This document shows, one piece after another, positions 7,377 through 9,505 of a stretch of DNA of 9,505 nt (its first letter is position 1; every line of letters starts with the position of its first letter). The translations under genes were made by a program, and so were the position numbers. Source of the DNA: Thermoleophilia bacterium (GTDB lineage: Bacteria > Actinomycetota > Thermoleophilia > Gaiellales > Gaiellaceae); assembly GCA_016844515.1 (NCBI GenBank), contig JAERMP010000064.1:1-9505 (forward strand), read 5' to 3'. The notes beneath the pieces are model-generated. The model was not told the origin of the DNA, did not search any database, and saw only the letters and a list, made by a program, of their open reading frames with translations.

Positions 7377-9505
7377 TTGAACCGGCGCGCTCCCATCCTC
7401 GTCACTCTTCTGCTGGCCGTTGCGCTGGTCGGCGTCGCGTTGCTTGCGATCCCCAACTCGCCGCTGCATCAGAAGCCGACCTTGGGGCTCGATCTCCAGG
7501 GCGGCCTCGAGGTCACGCTTCAGGCTGTTCCTCCGCCGAACCGCGATCTCACGCAAGAGGACCTCGACCGCTCGGTCGACATCATGCGGAACCGCGTCGA
7601 CAAGCTCGGCGTCACCGAGCCCGAGATCCGCACGCAAGGCGACAACCAGATCGTGATCCAACTCCCCGGGGTCAAGGATCCGGAGGCGGCAGCGGAGATC
7701 ATCGGCAGCACTGCGCAGCTCGAGCTGTACGACCTCGAGACGTCACTCGTTGGACCGTCCGTTTCCATTCGCGGTGAGCCAGTCGAGCATGCGTCCCTGT
7801 ACGAGCTGCTCGCGAAGGTCCAGACCCAGGCCAAGGATGGAACGCCCGCCGAGTACTACGTCGTCAATCCCACGACAAAGCGCGTCGTCTCCGGGCCTCA
7901 CGCGTCCGAGGAGGAGGCGCTCAAGAAGTCGGGCGGGAAGCTCCCAGCGGGTCGTCAGCTCTTCGCGGTGCCCGAACAGATGGTCGTCATCAGCTGTGGA
8001 GAGGGCGCTGTCGTCTGTCCCGGCGGGCCCAACGCAAGCGGCGTCGCGCCCGGGCTCACGTACTACTACCTCTTCAAGTACGAGCCGCCGAACGTCCCGC
8101 AGATGACGGGTGAGGACCTCAAGCTTTCGGGAACTCGCGCGGACTTCGACACGAGTCCGGGCTCATCCGGCCGGCCGATCGTGACCATGGAGTTCACGAA
8201 CAAGGGGTCGGACAAGTTCGAGAAGATCACACGTGACGAGTGGATCCGCGGCAAGTTGCGCCAGCTGCCGCAGCACTTCGCGATCGTCCTCGACCGCGAG
8301 ATCAAGACCTTCCCGCAGATCGACTACACGGACTCGAGCCTTTCGGGAGGAATCGGCGGCGGCCGCGCGCAGATCGAGGGTCTCGACTCGTTCCAGGAGG
8401 CGAAGGAGATCGCCCTCGTCCTCCAGACGGGCGCCCTCCCGGTCAAGTTCGAGACGCTGGATCGCACCGACATTTCCGCCACCCTCGGCAAGGACTCGCT
8501 CGCCGAGGCGCAGCTCGCCGCGATCGGCGGGCTCATTCTGGTCGCGATCTTCCTCCTGATCTTCTACCGCTTCCTCGGCCTCGTAGCTGTCGCTGGGCTC
8601 GGGATCTACGCGGCCTTCCTGTACGCGACGATCCTCCTTTTCAACGTCACGCTCACGCTGCCGGGCTTCGCCGGCCTGGTACTGACGTTCGGAGTCGCGG
8701 CGGACGCGAACATCGTCATCTTCGAACGCATCAAGGAAGAGGTGCGCGCCGGGAGATCGGTGCGTGCCGCCATCGCGCAGGGGTACAAGAAAGGCTTCGC
8801 GACGATCATCGACGCGAACGTCGTCACTGCTATCACCGCGATGGTCTTGTTCACTGTCGCCACCGCGAGCGTGCGCGGTTTCGCGCTCATGCTGCTGTTG
8901 GGAACTGCGCTTTCGATGCTGACGGCGGTGCTCGCCACCCGCGCGATCCTGGCCCTCATCGGCGGCTTCGGTTGGGTCGACAACCCACGCTTCATGGGGG
9001 CGACCGGGAAGGGGATTCCGGGCTGGCTTCGGTGGGACTACATCGGCAAGCGCCGGATCTGGTTTGCGATCTCGGGCGCCGTCGTCGCGCTCTCGATTGC
9101 GGCGATCGCATACAACGGGCTCAACCTGGGTATCGACTTCAAGGGCGGCACCCAGATCAGCTTCCGGACGCCGGACCCCACCTCTCTCGAAGAAGTGCGT
9201 CGCCAAGCGGCCGAGATCGGGCAAGCCGGCGCAGTCATCCAAGGGCGCGGACAGTCCGTCGACGGCAACTACACGAGCTTCCAGATCCGTACGGAGTCGC
9301 TGACGGGCGACGAGCAAAGCGCGCTGCAGCAAGGACTCGCCGATGCCGTTAATGCGACGTCCTTCGGCGCGAAGAGCGTCTCCGAGAGCTTCGGTCGGCA
9401 GATTGCCAACAACGCGCTGCTCGCGATCCTCGTCAGCCTTCTCCTCATCGTCGCGTACATCTCCGTTCGCTTCGAGTGGAAGTACTCGGTGGGCGTGCTC
9501 GTCGC
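7377..9505 (+). CDS. secDF: Fused protein translocase SecD-SecF, 3' end outside the window
   Basis: SecDF uses the proton gradient to help pull preproteins out of the SecYEG channel. The frame is open from TTG at 7377 to the edge (709 full codons, no stop). SecD part: membrane helix 1 (about 6-26), GLDLQGG (37-43), a large periplasmic P1 region (about 45-375), ALPVKFETLDRTDISATLG followed by DSL near 360-375, then five further membrane segments; TFGVAADANIVIFERIKEE carries the conserved Asp443 of the proton path, and ASVRGFA follows. A hydrophilic linker (about 528-555, NPRFMG to GWLRWDYIGKRR) leads without a stop into SecF: a membrane helix, then LNLGIDFKGGTQISF (with Asp587) and the SecF P4 region, ending in its second helix. 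TTG is chosen because it immediately precedes a basic N-terminus and the first helix; no Shine-Dalgarno site is visible. An upstream TAACCT (7359-7364) might be a -10 box. Separate secD and secF genes are the rule in E. coli and most Actinobacteria, whereas Bacillus has a fusion. Confidence 0.93.
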   Translation, partial: MNRRAPILVTLLLAVALVGVALLAIPNSPLHQKPTLGLDLQGGLEVTLQAVPPPNRDLTQEDLDRSVDIMRNRVDKLGVTEPEIRTQGDNQIVIQLPGVKDPEAAAEIIGSTAQLELYDLETSLVGPSVSIRGEPVEHASLYELLAKVQTQAKDGTPAEYYVVNPTTKRVVSGPHASEEEALKKSGGKLPAGRQLFAVPEQMVVISCGEGAVVCPGGPNASGVAPGLTYYYLFKYEPPNVPQMTGEDLKLSGTRADFDTSPGSSGRPIVTMEFTNKGSDKFEKITRDEWIRGKLRQLPQHFAIVLDREIKTFPQIDYTDSSLSGGIGGGRAQIEGLDSFQEAKEIALVLQTGALPVKFETLDRTDISATLGKDSLAEAQLAAIGGLILVAIFLLIFYRFLGLVAVAGLGIYAAFLYATILLFNVTLTLPGFAGLVLTFGVAADANIVIFERIKEEVRAGRSVRAAIAQGYKKGFATIIDANVVTAITAMVLFTVATASVRGFALMLLLGTALSMLTAVLATRAILALIGGFGWVDNPRFMGATGKGIPGWLRWDYIGKRRIWFAISGAVVALSIAAIAYNGLNLGIDFKGGTQISFRTPDPTSLEEVRRQAAEIGQAGAVIQGRGQSVDGNYTSFQIRTESLTGDEQSALQQGLADAVNATSFGAKSVSESFGRQIANNALLAILVSLLLIVAYISVRFEWKYSVGVLV

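Noticed and set aside
8163..9332. A 389-codon leftward open frame opposite secDF
   Set aside because: It is a charged, repetitive composition typical of antisense to membrane protein genes, and secDF is certain.

Overview
The window is GC-rich bacterial chromosome with dense genes, GTG and TTG starts, few strong Shine-Dalgarno sites and TANNNT boxes close upstream of several start codons. This looks like a high-GC actinobacterial lineage. A queA-tgt pair, rare in classical Actinobacteria, together with a fused SecDF makes a deep-branching group such as Thermoleophilia a reasonable guess, but this is inference and not proven. I see no mobile element, CRISPR array, tRNA, rRNA or phage gene, and no gene-free stretch above about 160 bases.

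Left part (1-2050): a CPA1-type cation/proton antiporter (NhaP2/CvrA-like, with the start of a C-terminal RCK_C domain) runs leftward off the window edge. Divergent from it, across a 112-base spacer holding a PhoB/PhoP-like 11-bp-spaced direct repeat, starts a gene for a small exported beta-rich protein of unknown function.

Signalling block (1510-4216): the exported protein gene overlaps an OmpR/PhoB-family response regulator gene by 4 bases (GTGA). Next comes a striking 15-bp perfect inverted repeat that includes the regulator's stop codon. A membrane histidine kinase gene follows, with a TACCCT box 6 bases before its GTG start, which fits a leaderless transcript. The three genes probably work as one signalling unit, with the exported protein as a candidate accessory or input.

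Middle (4239-4718): a small leftward gene for an alpha-helical/coiled-coil protein, convergent with the kinase gene and divergent from queA. The 27-base gap to queA appears to hold two overlapping, oppositely directed -10 boxes.

Right part (4746-9505): the widely conserved order queA - tgt - yajC - secD/secF. QueA and Tgt make queuosine in tRNA anticodons. YajC and SecDF form the accessory part of the Sec protein export machinery. SecD and SecF are fused in one reading frame that runs off the right edge. No complete novel system is evident. The parts most worth a second look are the exported-protein/regulator/kinase locus with its regulatory DNA, and the bidirectional promoter before queA.
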